Shown piece by piece: positions 25,421-38,085 of a DNA stretch of 64,000 nucleotides. A model generated the notes under the pieces. That model saw only the letters and a program-made list of their open reading frames with translations, did no database searches and had not been told where the DNA came from. A program made the position numbers and the translations under genes. Source of the stretch: Atrina japonica. Its lineage: Eukaryota > Mollusca > Bivalvia > Pterioida > Pinnidae. Numbering within the stretch: the stretch's first letter is position 1; each line of letters begins with the position of its first letter. The stretch lies in NCBI GenBank assembly GCA_030159075.1, contig BROG01000228.1:248001-312000 (forward strand), given 5' to 3'.

Positions 25421-26489
25421 TTTAAAATTTGGTATTTTCACTTCAAACATCGATAGATATGTCTATCGAACGAATGGTAGTGTAGGTTTTGACCATGTGT
25501 AACGTATGACCAAGAAGTACAACGTAACATATATAGCAGAAATATCAACATTTCCATGTGTGATTATAGTAATAAGTTGACAACTGAAAAAAACAAATAA
25601 ATAAACAAATTTAACATAAATAATAAGGTTAAAATATAAACCATTGTTATATAGTATTCAGAAAAATGGATATCGTAACTTATATATGTTATTGATGTTC
25701 CTGATCACTCTGTTTACAGTTGGTTTTTTATTCATGATATTACTTCACCATTCTGTCAATATTTAATGATGATAATTTTTTCGTGAAATTAATTAAATTG
25801 TAGTAGCATGGTTTTGACTAAATATTTGCATTTGTAACGACTGTTATAAACGCACATTCCACCGGGATTATGTGAATGAATATATTAGAACTTTTGTGAT
25901 ACACAAATGAACTGCACTGGAAATTTTGTAAAAGTTTCATTTCCTTGTATTGCATCTGAATGTATCCTGTACTCATTCACATACCGTTTAAAGTAACTCG
26001 GAAGTAATAAATGTCATTGAAATAAGTATGTCTCGGGCAAAAGACGAAATACAATCCTACAGTCTGGATAATACGTATTGGATTTCAATTCAATGTCTAT
26101 CGTTATGGATGTTGGCTATAAGTATCTGTATGTATGTTTTCTAACAAAAGTATTTTCTGCTTGTCTGTTAACTGAAATTTCTGTTGTATCATACATATCT
26201 ATGTGGCATTCACACGCAATTTGCTGCAAACAATATCTTTGTTGCTTCTCTACAGTGTCATTAATAATGTCATGTCGGCGTAACTGCACTTGATATTTGC
26301 AGTATGTTATTGTGTGTAAAGTAAATATTAGAATTTTGATGTGGTTGCTTTCATCAAGACAATGTCAGTACACTACAATATCAATTCTGTATTATCCACC
26401 GATATATGTTTTAAATTTACAATGCGCACTATATGAAATCACAGATACCATACGATATCATATTTTGTCCAGTCAAGTGTAACATGCAT
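25421..26489. other. Non-coding, nothing recognised
   Basis: Two small ATG-containing frames at 26078-26293 and 26297-26482 (+) show no domain or codon pattern to support them. Confidence 0.45.
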
Positions 26490-26695
26490 ATATTAATAGT
26501 AAGGTTGAATTAATCAATCGCAAGTGAAAAAGTGCCAAACTGGGATTCCCAAGCAATATTCACTACATATATAGAAATTTAAGAATTTTGATGCCTGTGT
26601 ATATCCCTTTTTGGTTATTGTATATCAATCTAAGTAGAAAAAAGGAACGGAATTATTTTTAAAAAACGCAGCTAATTCCCCTTCAAATTAAAATA
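26490..26695 (+). repeat. Dispersed repeat of about 240 bp (copy 2)
   Basis: Direct-orientation match to 37180-37416: 'caagtgaaaaagtgccaaac', 'caagcaat', 'atatatagaaattta', 'caatctaagtagaaaaa' and a final 'ctaattcccctt' are in the same order and spacing. The left end (the 'cactggacct' block) is not preserved here. Confidence 0.7.
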
Positions 26696-27769
26696 AAAAA
26701 ATCCTCGTCATGATCTGTATAGACGGTTCAACAACTCAAATACTGAAATATAGTAACTTTCACGTCTTCATTTTATTTTCAAGACAGAAGTTCTATATCC
26801 AAGGAAAACTGACATATAGTGATATATGTATTCCGAATAAATCGAATTACTTGCCATATGTAAAACCATTACATATAATGGCATAATATATCTTTAACAA
26901 TTTGAAAAATACTCAGTTCTATTGATCAAGGAAAGTGTGATGAATTACTTAACATTGATCTTTATAAAGTTTGAAGACCGTTTTGGATCTTGATACCAAC
27001 AGAAATATCATACAGTATGCTATTTATCACAAAAGTGTGTTGTACGGTATAACAACACACAAACCAAGGTTAAGTATGGTGAATCTTCGGGTGGCGATAC
27101 ACCTGTTTTGTTTTCTTATACTTTGACCTAAAACCCGAATAACTCGTTGTTTTGTGGACACGAGAAACGTAGCACAATGGACATTTGTTGGTTTGACGAA
27201 ACAAATATAACATGGTCATCCTCACAATTGAGAAATTAAAAAATGATGAAAATTCATAATAAAGTCGGATAAATTTGATGTAGTGATGTATTAATCTTGT
27301 TTATCTCTGGGAATGTTGTTTGATTTTTATTTTGTTTACAATTTTTAAAAAGTTTTTAAGACAAATACTTTAATCTATAGATTGGTTAGCATGCTAATTG
27401 CAAGTTATGTCGTATCTTTACCAGTGTTTTTTATGATATTGATGTTTTCATTTATTAGATATTTTGCGCAATTTTCACCAGATTTGTATATTGTATTCTA
27501 GACATCTTGAAGATTAATTTGAACATTTGTATTATTTATTTTTTGACGATCTAAATAATAAATAATTCATTTTATTCTGAATTTTAATTTTACTTCATGT
27601 TTGATGTCATTTTCATGAGTTACACGGTCAATACCGGCATTATCACAAAGGCGTCTGTTTGTATTATTTACATCATAGTTATTCACTGTTCTAGATGTCA
27701 AAAACAATTATGTTGCATTGTATAACAAAAATTTACACAAGGCCAACCAGTGTGAAACACTTATGCTAT
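26696..27769. other. Non-coding, includes half of an old duplication
   Basis: The stretch 27040-27240 ('ccaaggttaag', 'ctgttttgttttctta', 'ctttgacc', 'aacaaatataac') is a diverged direct repeat of 29540-29765. No gene is recognised. Confidence 0.5.
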
Positions 27770-27975
27770 CAAGCAATGCTATATACTTAAAGTGTCCAAA
27801 GGTAATATTGTCTTAAGCTATCGTCCTCTATCCAAGGACATTTAGTCTGGACAACATCAACACCGCACAACTCAAGCAATGCTATATACTTAAAGTGTCC
27901 AAAGGTAATATTGTCTTAAGCTATCGTTCTCTATCCAAGGACATTTAGTCTGGACAACATCAACACCGTAGAACT
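27770..27975 (+). repeat. Tandem duplication, two 103-bp units
   Basis: Units at 27770-27872 and 27873-27975 are nearly identical ('caagcaatgctatatactta' opens each), with only a few substitutions, so the duplication is recent. Confidence 0.9.
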
Positions 27976-28550
27976 CGATAGAAGACAAACAATTTCCTTG
28001 ACTATAATAAAATGCAAAGCAATTCTTATTGCTTCCGATAAACACACTACGGTAATCATATAGCAACCTTGTTAATCTGTAAGACGTTGTGAACCTAAAT
28101 GTGGAATTATTTTGTTTAAAAGCATAGGTAATTTACATAGCGTTAATAAATGTAATTGACATGTGTTCTTATAATAACTTACAAAATGTAATTTATATTT
28201 TACCTTTTCGTTTATGAGAAAACTTCTGTTGCAACCTGTGATATTATTAATTGGTAATGAGATTGACTAATGAGCACGTGAATAATTTATATTACTCAAT
28301 TAGTTGATCACTAAGCGTTACAAACAAGATTCATTTTCAATCGAATTATTAATCATTTGACAAACAGGTTAAAAATCTGATTTCATTTACTTTCTCCGAA
28401 ATTTGACATTTGTGTAACACATAATTTTATTTTGAGGAAACTAAAGAAAGTTATCCATGCAAATGCTTATTCAAATACATAATTATGAACAGGACTTTTA
28501 ATAACTTATTTATTCGCTATCCTTTGATATGACGGCACATTATCTATAAG
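27976..28550 (+). other. 5' flank of tRNA-Asp, diverged repeat-unit sequence
   Basis: From about 28310 the flank aligns in order with 55480-55664: 'acaggttaaaaatctgattt', 'gaggaaactaaagaaag', 'aaatgcttatt', 'attcgctatcctttgatatg', 'ctataagtcctcgg'. This tRNA locus is therefore an old member of the unit family expanded at 33-63 kb. Confidence 0.65.
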
Positions 28551-28622
28551 TCCTCGGTAGTATAGTGGTAAGTATCCCCGCCTGTCACGCGGGAGACCGG
28601 GGTTCGATTCCCCGCCGGGGAG
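28551..28622 (+). tRNA. tRNA-Asp (GTC)
   Basis: Identical over 72 nt to the copy at 20419. Anticodon GTC, A and B boxes and all stems are intact, with a TTTTTT terminator four bases downstream. It shares both flanks, at reduced similarity, with the tRNA units at 36835, 55665 and 61110, including 'gtcttcaagaagattact' just after the terminator. Confidence 0.97.
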
Positions 28623-28937
28623 GATATTTTTTATTCGTCTTCAAGAAGATTACTTAAAAACTCTATAGAGTCAATGTACATCTAGTTTCGTTATATATAT
28701 TTTTTTACTTTTTGTGCGTACTATATATATATATATAAATGAGACATATCACGAAATACATCTATTTAGGATAACGCATATGTCTCAAAATCTGATACTC
28801 AGTCTCAATCCTATGAGCACACTACATTTTTTCCATTGGTTCAATCTCTCTTCTTTTTCATCTTTTTGTTTTTGTGTATTTGGTATAGGACGACATGTCT
28901 TCTCTTTTGAATCCATCGTGGTACTTATGAAAGCAAA

Positions 28938-29397
28938 CGAATGCGCATGTCTATGAAATTTCTTATCTGAAGTCGCCATGAGTATCAGCAAACGCCGTCT
29001 TACTTCTGGTAGGGGCCCCACTGAAAGTTGTTAATTATTTTAAAGCTCGTATTACATGCAAACAAAGCAACTGACGGGACTGTAATACACGGAACGTTAC
29101 ATCTTTATATAAGCATGATGTAAAATATATTATTGACAGAAACGATCGTCTTGACCATTTGTTTTGACGAATGCGCATGTCTATGAAATTTCTTATCTGA
29201 AGTCGCCATGAGTATCAGCAAACGCCGTCTTACTTCTGGTAGGGCCCCACTGAAAGTTGTTAATTATTTTAAAGCTCGTATTACATGCAAACAAAGCAAC
29301 TGACGGGACTGTAATACACGGAACGTTACATCTTTATATAAGCATGATGTAAAATATATTTTTGACAGAAACAATCGTCTTGACCATTTGTTTAGAC
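28938..29397 (+). repeat. Tandem duplication, two 230-bp units
   Basis: Units begin 'cgaatgcgcatgtctatgaa' at 28938 and 29168 and stay near-identical for 230 bp. Visible differences are a G-run length change and a few substitutions. No gene is recognised within. A poly-T run of about 14 follows at 29407. Confidence 0.9.
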
Positions 29398-30647
<1,250 letters not shown>

Positions 30648-31214
30648 AAAATGACTAAAGACATGAACGAAAATCTATATTTTCCGTTTTATGACTTCTT
30701 TATATAATTATATATAGACTCCTCGTTGTCTTAGGAAAAAAATTATAGCTTTGACAGTTCTAGGCAAAACGCAGTTGTGTAACATAGGAGAGACATGGAA
30801 ACATTTAGCATAAGGTTATACTTTTAAAAAGCCAGTTTATGATTCATATAATTCCGAAAAATGAAAAAAGGAAACTTCCGGAAAATGTTGAATTTTGTCA
30901 GTTGAGAAGTTATAATTTGTACAGTACAAAAATGAGACATTTATCAAAAAATGGAAAGAAAAACAACTCTAGAAGTACTGGTTCCGGGGGTTCTGAACTG
31001 ATAATATTGTCTTCTGAGTTTCGATTTATGCCTATTTCCTGTTAGAACAGGTGATGTCAGAATATGGTGGCAATAGCAACGATTGTGTAAACGATTTATT
31101 ATGTGTTCAACCAGATTTTTTACACGAACTAAGCCTATACACTTTTACACTAGCACTGTAATACACTGATAGATTCAGTGGTTCTATATATCAGTCAAAT
31201 AAACATATAAACAT
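30648..31214. other. Non-coding, nothing recognised
   Basis: A 68-codon frame at 30839-31045 begins with ATG but has no recognisable motif. Confidence 0.45.
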
Positions 31215-32060
31215 ATAAGTCCATGCAGGCGCCATTAATGTGAAAGAGAAAAGAGAAACAGACTCTACAACTCCACCCCAGTTGGCATCTCACATGGACT
31301 ACTACACACATCTCCCATTTATATTTCACCACCTTCGCCGAAACCTGTACCGATATCGTTAGTGCCAGCAATTGCTATTGCTACTCCGGAGAAGGTCCCC
31401 ATCCCAACGCCAATCACACACACCCCATGTAGGGTTATTCCAAATTACGGTGGCCGATGGACTTATGATTTCTCTCAGGTTCTACTGACAACATGGCCTC
31501 TTTATCGGTAGCGATGGGCCCTATCATCTCCGTCGCTATCAGTAATGCCACTCAGTCTGTGAGAAACCAACTTGAGAGACACGAGGCCACTACCAAGTCA
31601 TAGGAAGCCACCATCAAGTCATTCAGACTCATCCATCACTATATTTCTAAATCCTAATTCAAAGATAGAATGTCAGGTACCCGAATTGGAATGCCAGCTG
31701 GGGAGCTAGAGCAATTACGGTTGAAGAAATTCTCTTCGATTTCACAATGTTACTATCCCACCCTATGTCAGCACTGGTGATATCTTTAGAATTAGCAAAG
31801 AGAAAATGGGTGTTGAGACATCACAGCAAAAGATATTAACCGTTCCCATTCGATAGGCCAAAGGCATGTCTCAAATCATATGCAGGTTCAAAAACACTAC
31901 AAACTCATAGACAAAGGAGCTGAAGCAAGGACCAAAATATCATACATATAATAACACAATTCAAACGGGCTGGGCAACTAAGATCCTTTTTAGACAAACG
32001 ACGGGCGCATCTTTGTGAAACATACTTAAGAAGACTTAGACGACAATTACCAGGCAGTGA
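31215..32060 (+). pseudogene. Less AT-rich, possibly decayed coding region
   Basis: Base composition is visibly richer in C and G than the surroundings and codon-like, but no frame stays open for long. Short peptides such as 'PPSPKPVPISLVPAIAIATP' and 'MASLSVAMGPIISVAISNAT' are in different frames. I do not recognise the family. It may be a dead transposon ORF or a processed gene remnant. No poly-A tail or target-site duplication is obvious. Confidence 0.35.
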
Positions 32061-32134
32061 ACTATAGTGAAGTTCTTCTTTTATGTAAGTATGAAGTTTG
32101 AATTAAAAGTGTACACAAAAAGAAGATTTATTTT

Positions 32135-32340
32135 TTTTTTTCAAAAGCTAAGATAGTCATTTTTTACAGTGGTAACTCTTAGACGGATTTCGGCTATACT
32201 TTTAGAGATATTATTTGGCCTTGTATAATACCACTTTCTCTTTAGAAAATACACATAACTTTTAAATTGGAGCTCAACTGGTGAAGTCTAATTGACCGAA
32301 ACGATATCGTCTTGAGCATTATAACGTTGGTAGTATGTTT
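32135..32340 (+). repeat. Partial copy of the 35.3-kb repeat block
   Basis: 'agctaagatagtcat', 'tacagtggtaactcttagac', 'ttggagctcaactgg', 'gaaacgatatcgtcttgagc' match 35340-35560 and 35705-35925 in order. It is a third, isolated copy about 3 kb upstream of the pair. Confidence 0.75.
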
Positions 32341-33779
32341 ATAATATATATAAAAATGCAGATTACGATAATTTTAATAAATAAATTAATAACTTTGATT
32401 GGGAAAATTATTAACCTCATCTCATAACGATGTAATAAAAAGACAGCAAGTTGTATAATTCAAATTTTCTGGAATTTGCGTTAGATAGCATTCCACAGAA
32501 AATTATACGTAAACGGTAAGGCCTAATTATAAACCATGATTTAGCTCGGAATTAAGATTAGCAATTAGGAAAAGAGATAGATTAAGGAAAAAAGGCAGAC
32601 GTGGGTTACGGCTAATTAGCGAAAATTATAAGAAGCAAAGAAAACACGTTATCAACTTTCCCCCCAAAAGCTGCAAAGCAGACCTTTTGGTTAGAGGCAC
32701 ATGATTTAATTGATCAAAATTTTCAATAGTTATCAAAAGGAGTTCTGGAGACTAGTTAGCTTAGTTATTGAAGGAAATGGTAGCTTTGTTCCAATACTAC
32801 CTTTGCAAGACATTTTACGAACGACATTGTTGTCAAAAACAACCATATTCAGCAAATGTTGTCCAGTTTAACAATTTAACCCACGACAGACAATGGTATT
32901 GATAACATACGAGTACGCAGAGACGAAATTATTAATCTTATAAATTAATTTATACTTAGACATTTTACTTACTATAGACACAGACGGGAAATTGGCAATT
33001 ATGCTGTACGACAAACACGACAATTTCAGCTTTCCCATATGAATACACAAACAAAGAACAATGGTTCATTTACATATTATGTAACCAATAATTAATACTT
33101 CATAAATCGGAGTATTAATATATTAATTGACCACATGTATTGGGTACCGAAGATATAATGTGAATTCAATGAAAATATATTAAGTAAAACATAACATTTA
33201 AACACAGAATTATGATGGAAATTAACTGACAAAAGGAAATAACACTTGGCAGGAGAGGTACTTGTACTATGAAAATGAGCAAACCACATTAATATTTAAT
33301 AAATTAAACATAATTATAGTGAGAAGATGCTGATTGTAAAGATTAAGCAAGTTTTATCCCCTTTTTATGCATGAAAACTCCAGACCAAGATTGGTAAGAA
33401 TTGACCAACTGGTTCTTGAGAAGTGAAAAATGTGTAAAAGATAACAAGTGACAATGCAGATAATAGCTATAGGTCACTATGAGCCTTTCGCCTTAAAAAT
33501 AGCAGTCAATATAATGTGCAACCCGGTCAAAAAAGCTAATTGATATAAATTTAGAATAGTGTGGCCATTGCAATCAACTGATTTTCAGTAATTGTTCAAA
33601 TAATAAGAAGATGCAATTAACAGGTAAATGTAAGTAGAATCCACTATAACATACTTTGAAATGGGCACTTAATTATAAAAAAGTAGATCCTATCTTATAC
33701 TTTGTGTGATGTAATTATGGTAAAAAGCTGTAATATATCAACATTTGTGACGGTACTTTTGTTGACAACCAATTAATGT
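32341..33779. other. Non-coding, nothing recognised
   Basis: Two minus-strand frames (32868-33050, 33092-33289) are AT-driven and unsupported. The end shows no clear boundary with the tRNA-unit sequence that follows. Confidence 0.45.
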
Positions 33780-34123
33780 TTGTTATCCTTTAAAACATCA
33801 ATAAGGGCATATGTGGCTTTCTTGGTGCTGATTTGACATTTCCTTTTGCAAAGTTTCAAAATAATTCATTTCTGTTCTGTTTTCCTCAGCTTTCTTATTT
33901 TCTTCATGCATTGTTTGCTTAGTTTTATCACCTGTTCATTTTCCTCTCTTTTCAATGAATGTTTTCTGTTATAATTAAAGCTGCAGGAAATTTAAGTGAT
34001 GATCTTTCATTTGAAATATGAACATTATTACAATCTGGCTCCTGAGGTGATGTGGCATCGTCTGTGCCTTTTTTCATCTCAGATGACTTCCTAGTTGCTA
34101 CTTCCTCATCCGGAGACAGATGG

Positions 34124-34154
<31 letters not shown>

Positions 34155-34316
34155 ATAATTAGTGGCATCCTAAATGGCCACTGGATTAATAGAATGCTTT
34201 ACTGACAACATTTTGTGCATCTCATCAAAAAACTTTGATTGTTTGACTAGTTGTTTCATTTTTCCTTCTCCTGATGAACTTTCTCACCGGGGTCATTATC
34301 AGTGTTCAGTTTGACC
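33780..34316 (+). repeat. tRNA-unit block with (GAT)n
   Basis: The left part (33790-33990: 'catcaataagggca', 'ttggtgctgatttgacattt') recurs at 39510-39690. 'gctttactgacaacattttg' and 'tttgattgtttgactagttg' through 'caccggggtcattatcagtg' (34190-34310) recur at 57598-57770 and, in mixed form, at 53460-53620. A (GAT)n run lies at 34120-34154, matching a similar run at 57568-57596. Confidence 0.7.
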
Positions 34317-34756
34317 ATAAATGCTAAAATCATTAAGGCATTTAATCAAGCTGTCCAGAATTGAAAAAAATAATCAAAAGGGATATATGGCCATCACTGC
34401 TAAAATCATCAAAGCATTTAACTAAGCTATCCATAAATGAAACATGATCAAGACATCCAGAATTGAAAAAAAATTATCAAAAGGGATATATGACCATCAC
34501 ATCTGAAATCATCAAAGCATGTAACAAAGCTGTTCATTACTGAAACATGATTAAAAAAGATATAATTATGATCATCACTGTTAAATCACCAAAGCATTTA
34601 ACTAAACTATCCATAATTGAAACATGATCAAAAGGGATATATGATCACTGCTAAAATCATCAAAGCATTTAACTAAGCAGTCCAGAATTGAAAAAAAAAA
34701 TAATAAGATGGATATACGACCATGATTGCTGAAATCATCAAAACATTTAACCGCGC
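34317..34756 (+). repeat. Tandem repeat, about six units of 71-104 bp
   Basis: 'gctaaaatcatcaaagcatt' or variants occur at about 34322, 34399, 34503, 34580, 34651 and 34727, each followed by 'taactaagctatccagaatt' and an A-rich stretch with 'gggatatatgaccatcac'. In the other tRNA units this position holds only one copy of the motif, so the expansion is specific to this unit. Confidence 0.75.
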
Positions 34757-35200
34757 AGTCACCTCACCTACAGCCCACTTAAAATCATTGTGTCTATCAT
34801 CAACTACAATGGACAGACTTGAACTAGATCACAAGCCAGGACATTTGAGTATGGCTGACCACCATCGCAATGATCCTGTCATCAGCTATCGGGTTGAACG
34901 AGTGAAGACTGGAACAAGAGCATTACGCAGTCAGTTACCACCGCCATCAATGTATGCCGAGATATGGAGTAAAAATGAAGTACCAATGGATAATCGAACC
35001 CAATAATCCATTAGAATACGACAAATGAGATAAAAAAATCAATCAGCATGTAGAACATTTACGAATATCAAACACAATGGGACCAGTTGTCCGAAAGGAG
35101 TCAGTGACCCCTGTTAGCATGCCACACTCCGTCGCAAATGTTACATGGATACATCTCGAGTTCCGTGGAAGCGCCGAGTTCGGTGAAAATATCATCAGTT
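34757..35200 (+). repeat. tRNA-unit block, unidentified dispersed repeat
   Basis: Shared with 40570-40830 and 41500-41660. Key blocks are 'catcaactacaatggacaga', 'gtatggctgacca' and 'agcatgccacactccgtcgc'. A 94-codon frame at 34722-35006 spans part of it but is not preserved in the other copy, so I do not call a gene. Confidence 0.6.
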
Positions 35201-35307
35201 AGTTTTTGACTATGCATTTAGATTAATTATTTTGCCTTGTCCAATATCTATTTCCCTTTAGTATTTTTAAAATTTTAATTGGAGCTCAAATGATGCAGTC
35301 TATTTGA

Positions 35308-35935
35308 CATATTTGGCACTGATAACACCATTTAAATTCCAAAGTTTTCTAAGCTAAGATAGTCATCATTTTACAGTGGTTACTCTTAGACGTATCTCGG
35401 CTTTATACATTTAGATTTATTATTTGACCTTGTATGATACCACTTTCTCTTTAGAAAATACATATATGTACATTTTAAATTGGAGCTCAACGGATGAAGT
35501 TTAATTGACAGAAACGATCATCTTGAGCATTATAACTTTGGTATTATGCATAAAATATTTATAACCACTAGGTCGTTGCCACTGCTGGTGGACCGTTTGA
35601 GTGCCCGAGGGTATACATAAACCCAGTACCTGGTATTTCGGTACCAGCTGATAATCTTATACTAAACGTCTAAAGTAATATTTGGCACTGATAACACCAT
35701 TTAAATTCCAAAGTTTTCTAAAGCTTAGATAGTCATCTTTTTACAGTGGTTACTCTTAGACGGATTTCGGCTATACTTTTAGATTTCTTATTTGACCTTG
35801 TATGTTACCCCTTTTTCTCTAGAAAATACATATGCATTTTAAATTGGAGCTCAACTGATGAAGTCTAATTGACAAAAAGGTCGTCTTGGGCATTACTACT
35901 TTGGTATTATGTTTAAAATATAGAAACGATTTTCT
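35308..35935 (+). repeat. Direct repeat, two units offset by about 369 bp
   Basis: 'atttggcactgataacacca' opens units at 35311 and 35680. Both run through 'tagtcatc', 'acagtggttactcttagacg' and 'aaattggagctcaac'. Between them lies the 'gcccgagggtata ... ggtaccagct' fragment also present at 15695. Confidence 0.85.
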
Positions 35936-36834
35936 TGATCATTATGCTGTACTACCTAGGTCACTCGTACCAGTAGTTTTATGATGTTCCACGATGGTGT
36001 GGGACATTATGTCAGTTCTATGGACATGGGTGGAATCCCCTCCCTCGTTCTGAATTTCCTTTCATTAAGACTTTAAAGTGACTTTGTTTTAACAACACCA
36101 TTGTCATCACGGACCATTTCAAGAGGTATGCAGTTGCAGTCAAACACGGAAAAAACTAGCCCGAACATCTGCTGGTGTCAGTAGACACTATATATTTTAA
36201 TTACTGCACGATTAAGTATTTTTTATATGATGTGTGTTAAAGACTCTCTCTCTGAAAGTCTCTCTCTCTCTGAATCTCTCTCAATCTCTCTCTATCTGTA
36301 ATTTCACATGTATAAATCTGTTTCATTAACCTTTGTTTTATCTATATACCATTATATTTAAGTAAACTGTTGTCAGTAGATCTACTTAATTATGATAATT
36401 TAATTAATCCGCTTTATTAAATCATATAGTTGATACTGTTATTATGTAATGTTTTGATTTAATTGGAAAATGATGTGTGTTAAAGACAGTTCAAGGTCTC
36501 TTATTAAATATACTAGACTGAAAGTCATGTCAATGGATAGTGAAGCTCTCGTAAGGAAACACTGAATAAGCTTATTGGCCAATATTGTATCACTAAAATA
36601 TATCTGATTATATATTTGACAGACAGGTACTCTAATATAAATCTGTAATATTCATATAACCTTTAGTCAACATTTGGCATCTATATACATCGATTAATTA
36701 AATGATAATTATATTTTCAGTAAACTAAAGGAAGGTTTTAATGTAAATGATTATTATTCACGTGTAGTCAACGTGAATATCTGTGCGTATGATTAATTTA
36801 GTAATAATTAATCAATTTTTTACGTTGGTATAAG
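35936..36834 (+). other. 5' flank of tRNA-Asp, repeat-unit sequence with CT-rich tract
   Basis: 35970-36160 matches 54590-54770 ('gatgttccacgatggtgtgg', 'aacaacaccattgtcatcac'). 36245-36292 is an imperfect (CT)n run. 36360-36720 aligns with 55240-55560 ('aatgatgtgtgttaaagaca', 'aggaaacactgaataagctt', 'ttgacagacaggt'). The last 100 bp before the tRNA are more diverged than in the other units. Confidence 0.75.
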
Positions 36835-36906
36835 TCCTCGGTAGTATAGTGGTAAGTATCCCCGCCTGTCACGCGGGAGACCGGGGTTCGATTCCCCGCC
36901 GGGGAG
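36835..36906 (+). tRNA. tRNA-Asp (GTC)
   Basis: Perfect 72-nt copy with GTC anticodon, G discriminator base and both internal promoter boxes, followed after five bases by a seven-T terminator. It is embedded in the roughly 4-kb unit. The downstream flank ('gtcttcatgaagatta', 'ctctcacagttttaact') aligns with those at 55737 and 61182. Confidence 0.97.
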
Positions 36907-37029
36907 GACACATTTTTTTCCGTCTTCATGAAGATTAATAAAAACTTTTTTACCTCTCACAGTTTTAACTTTAACTCATAGGCGTCAACGACCCAACTGA
37001 TGATTCTGTTTGTGATTTAATGCAATTAA

Positions 37030-37416
37030 AGTGGCATCAGCTGTGTTTACAAAACAAAACAAAAACAAAAAAAATTATTTCAATTTTTTTTATATTTTAC
37101 TATTTACAAGTATTTCATGTACAATAATAAATAAGAGCTATTCACAGGCATGAAAAAATCTTACATTCCTGTATATTTTGTGAAAATAAGGTCAGGTCCA
37201 GTGTGGTGTTCATATACAAATAGTACATTTAAGTTAATCAACTGCAAGTGAAAAAGTGCCAAACTTGGGTTTCTCAAGCAATTTTAACAAAATATATAGA
37301 AATTTACGAATTTTTTATTCCTTGTATATCTCTTTTTGTTATTGTATACCAATCTAAGTAGAAAAAGGGAAAATAACATTTTTGACAAAACCACATCTAA
37401 TGCCCCTTTAAATGCT
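37030..37416 (+). repeat. Insertion in the tRNA unit: 240-bp dispersed repeat (copy 3)
   Basis: Sister units read straight from 'gggattttaaacaatta' to 'aatactgtactgttagac' (55850-55875). Here about 390 bp intervene, including the dispersed repeat at 37180-37416 that also occurs at 1775 and 26490. The empty sites at 55855 and 61310 support a real insertion after the units diverged. Confidence 0.7.
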
Positions 37417-37682
37417 ATACTGTTAGACTATTTCACCGAATTTCTTAAATTTTATGGACATTTCATGTATTAATTGAAAAATATATAAATACAGGTTTCT
37501 TTTTAATCAGTTAAAAGTTGTTGAATATGCTTTAATTTTTCATTAGCTATGTCTTCTGTAAATAAAAATTATATCCACACGCCGCTATCACTCTAAGCGA
37601 GGTAAGTCGCATAAAAGCACATAACACACTTGGTAATTTCAAGTGAGACGTTTACTCTCTAATGTGAGGCGCCGTTTTAGTA

Positions 37683-38085
37683 TTTATTCACTATTTTCTG
37701 ATATCAAAAATTCATTTTTGATATCAAAAATTCGAATTTCTGATATCACAAATTCACCATTTTTTGTATAAAAAATCTAATTTTTGATATCGGAAATTCG
37801 ATTTTTTGATATCAGGAAATAAAGGTATTTTTTTATATCAGAAATTCGATTGTTTTATATCAGGAAATCAGTTTTTGATATCAGAAAATCATTTTATGAT
37901 ATAAAAAGTATATAGTATTATTTGATATCAAAAAATCGTATTACTGATGTCAAAAAATGATTATTGATATAAAAAAATAACCTATTTTCTGAAACCAAGA
38001 ATTCGGTTTTTTATATCACAAAATACGAATTTCTGATATCAGAAAATGTTATTTTTTATATCAGAAAATATCACATAATAGTTAA
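37683..38085. repeat. Array of GATATC-centred palindromic units
   Basis: About a dozen units of 25-35 bp, each with a 'tgatatca' palindrome flanked by A/T-rich 'aaattcgatttt' type spacers. It lies within the 3' flank of the 36835 tRNA unit, directly after 'gtttactctctaa'. Sister units at 56118 and 61540 lack it, so it was inserted or expanded here. Not CRISPR: units are imperfect and spacers are variants of each other. Confidence 0.8.

Noticed and set aside
28785..29021. Minus-strand 78-codon frame overlapping the 230-bp duplication.
   Set aside because: It crosses a duplication boundary, so its reading frame does not reflect a single old gene. No motif was recognised.
34722..35006. 94-codon ATG frame in a repeat block.
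   Set aside because: The same DNA at 40514-40830 does not keep the frame, and no domain is seen.
37683..38085. Repeated GATATC units considered as a CRISPR or protein-binding array.
   Set aside because: Spacer lengths vary, and spacers are derivatives of the repeat. It is better described as a palindromic satellite.
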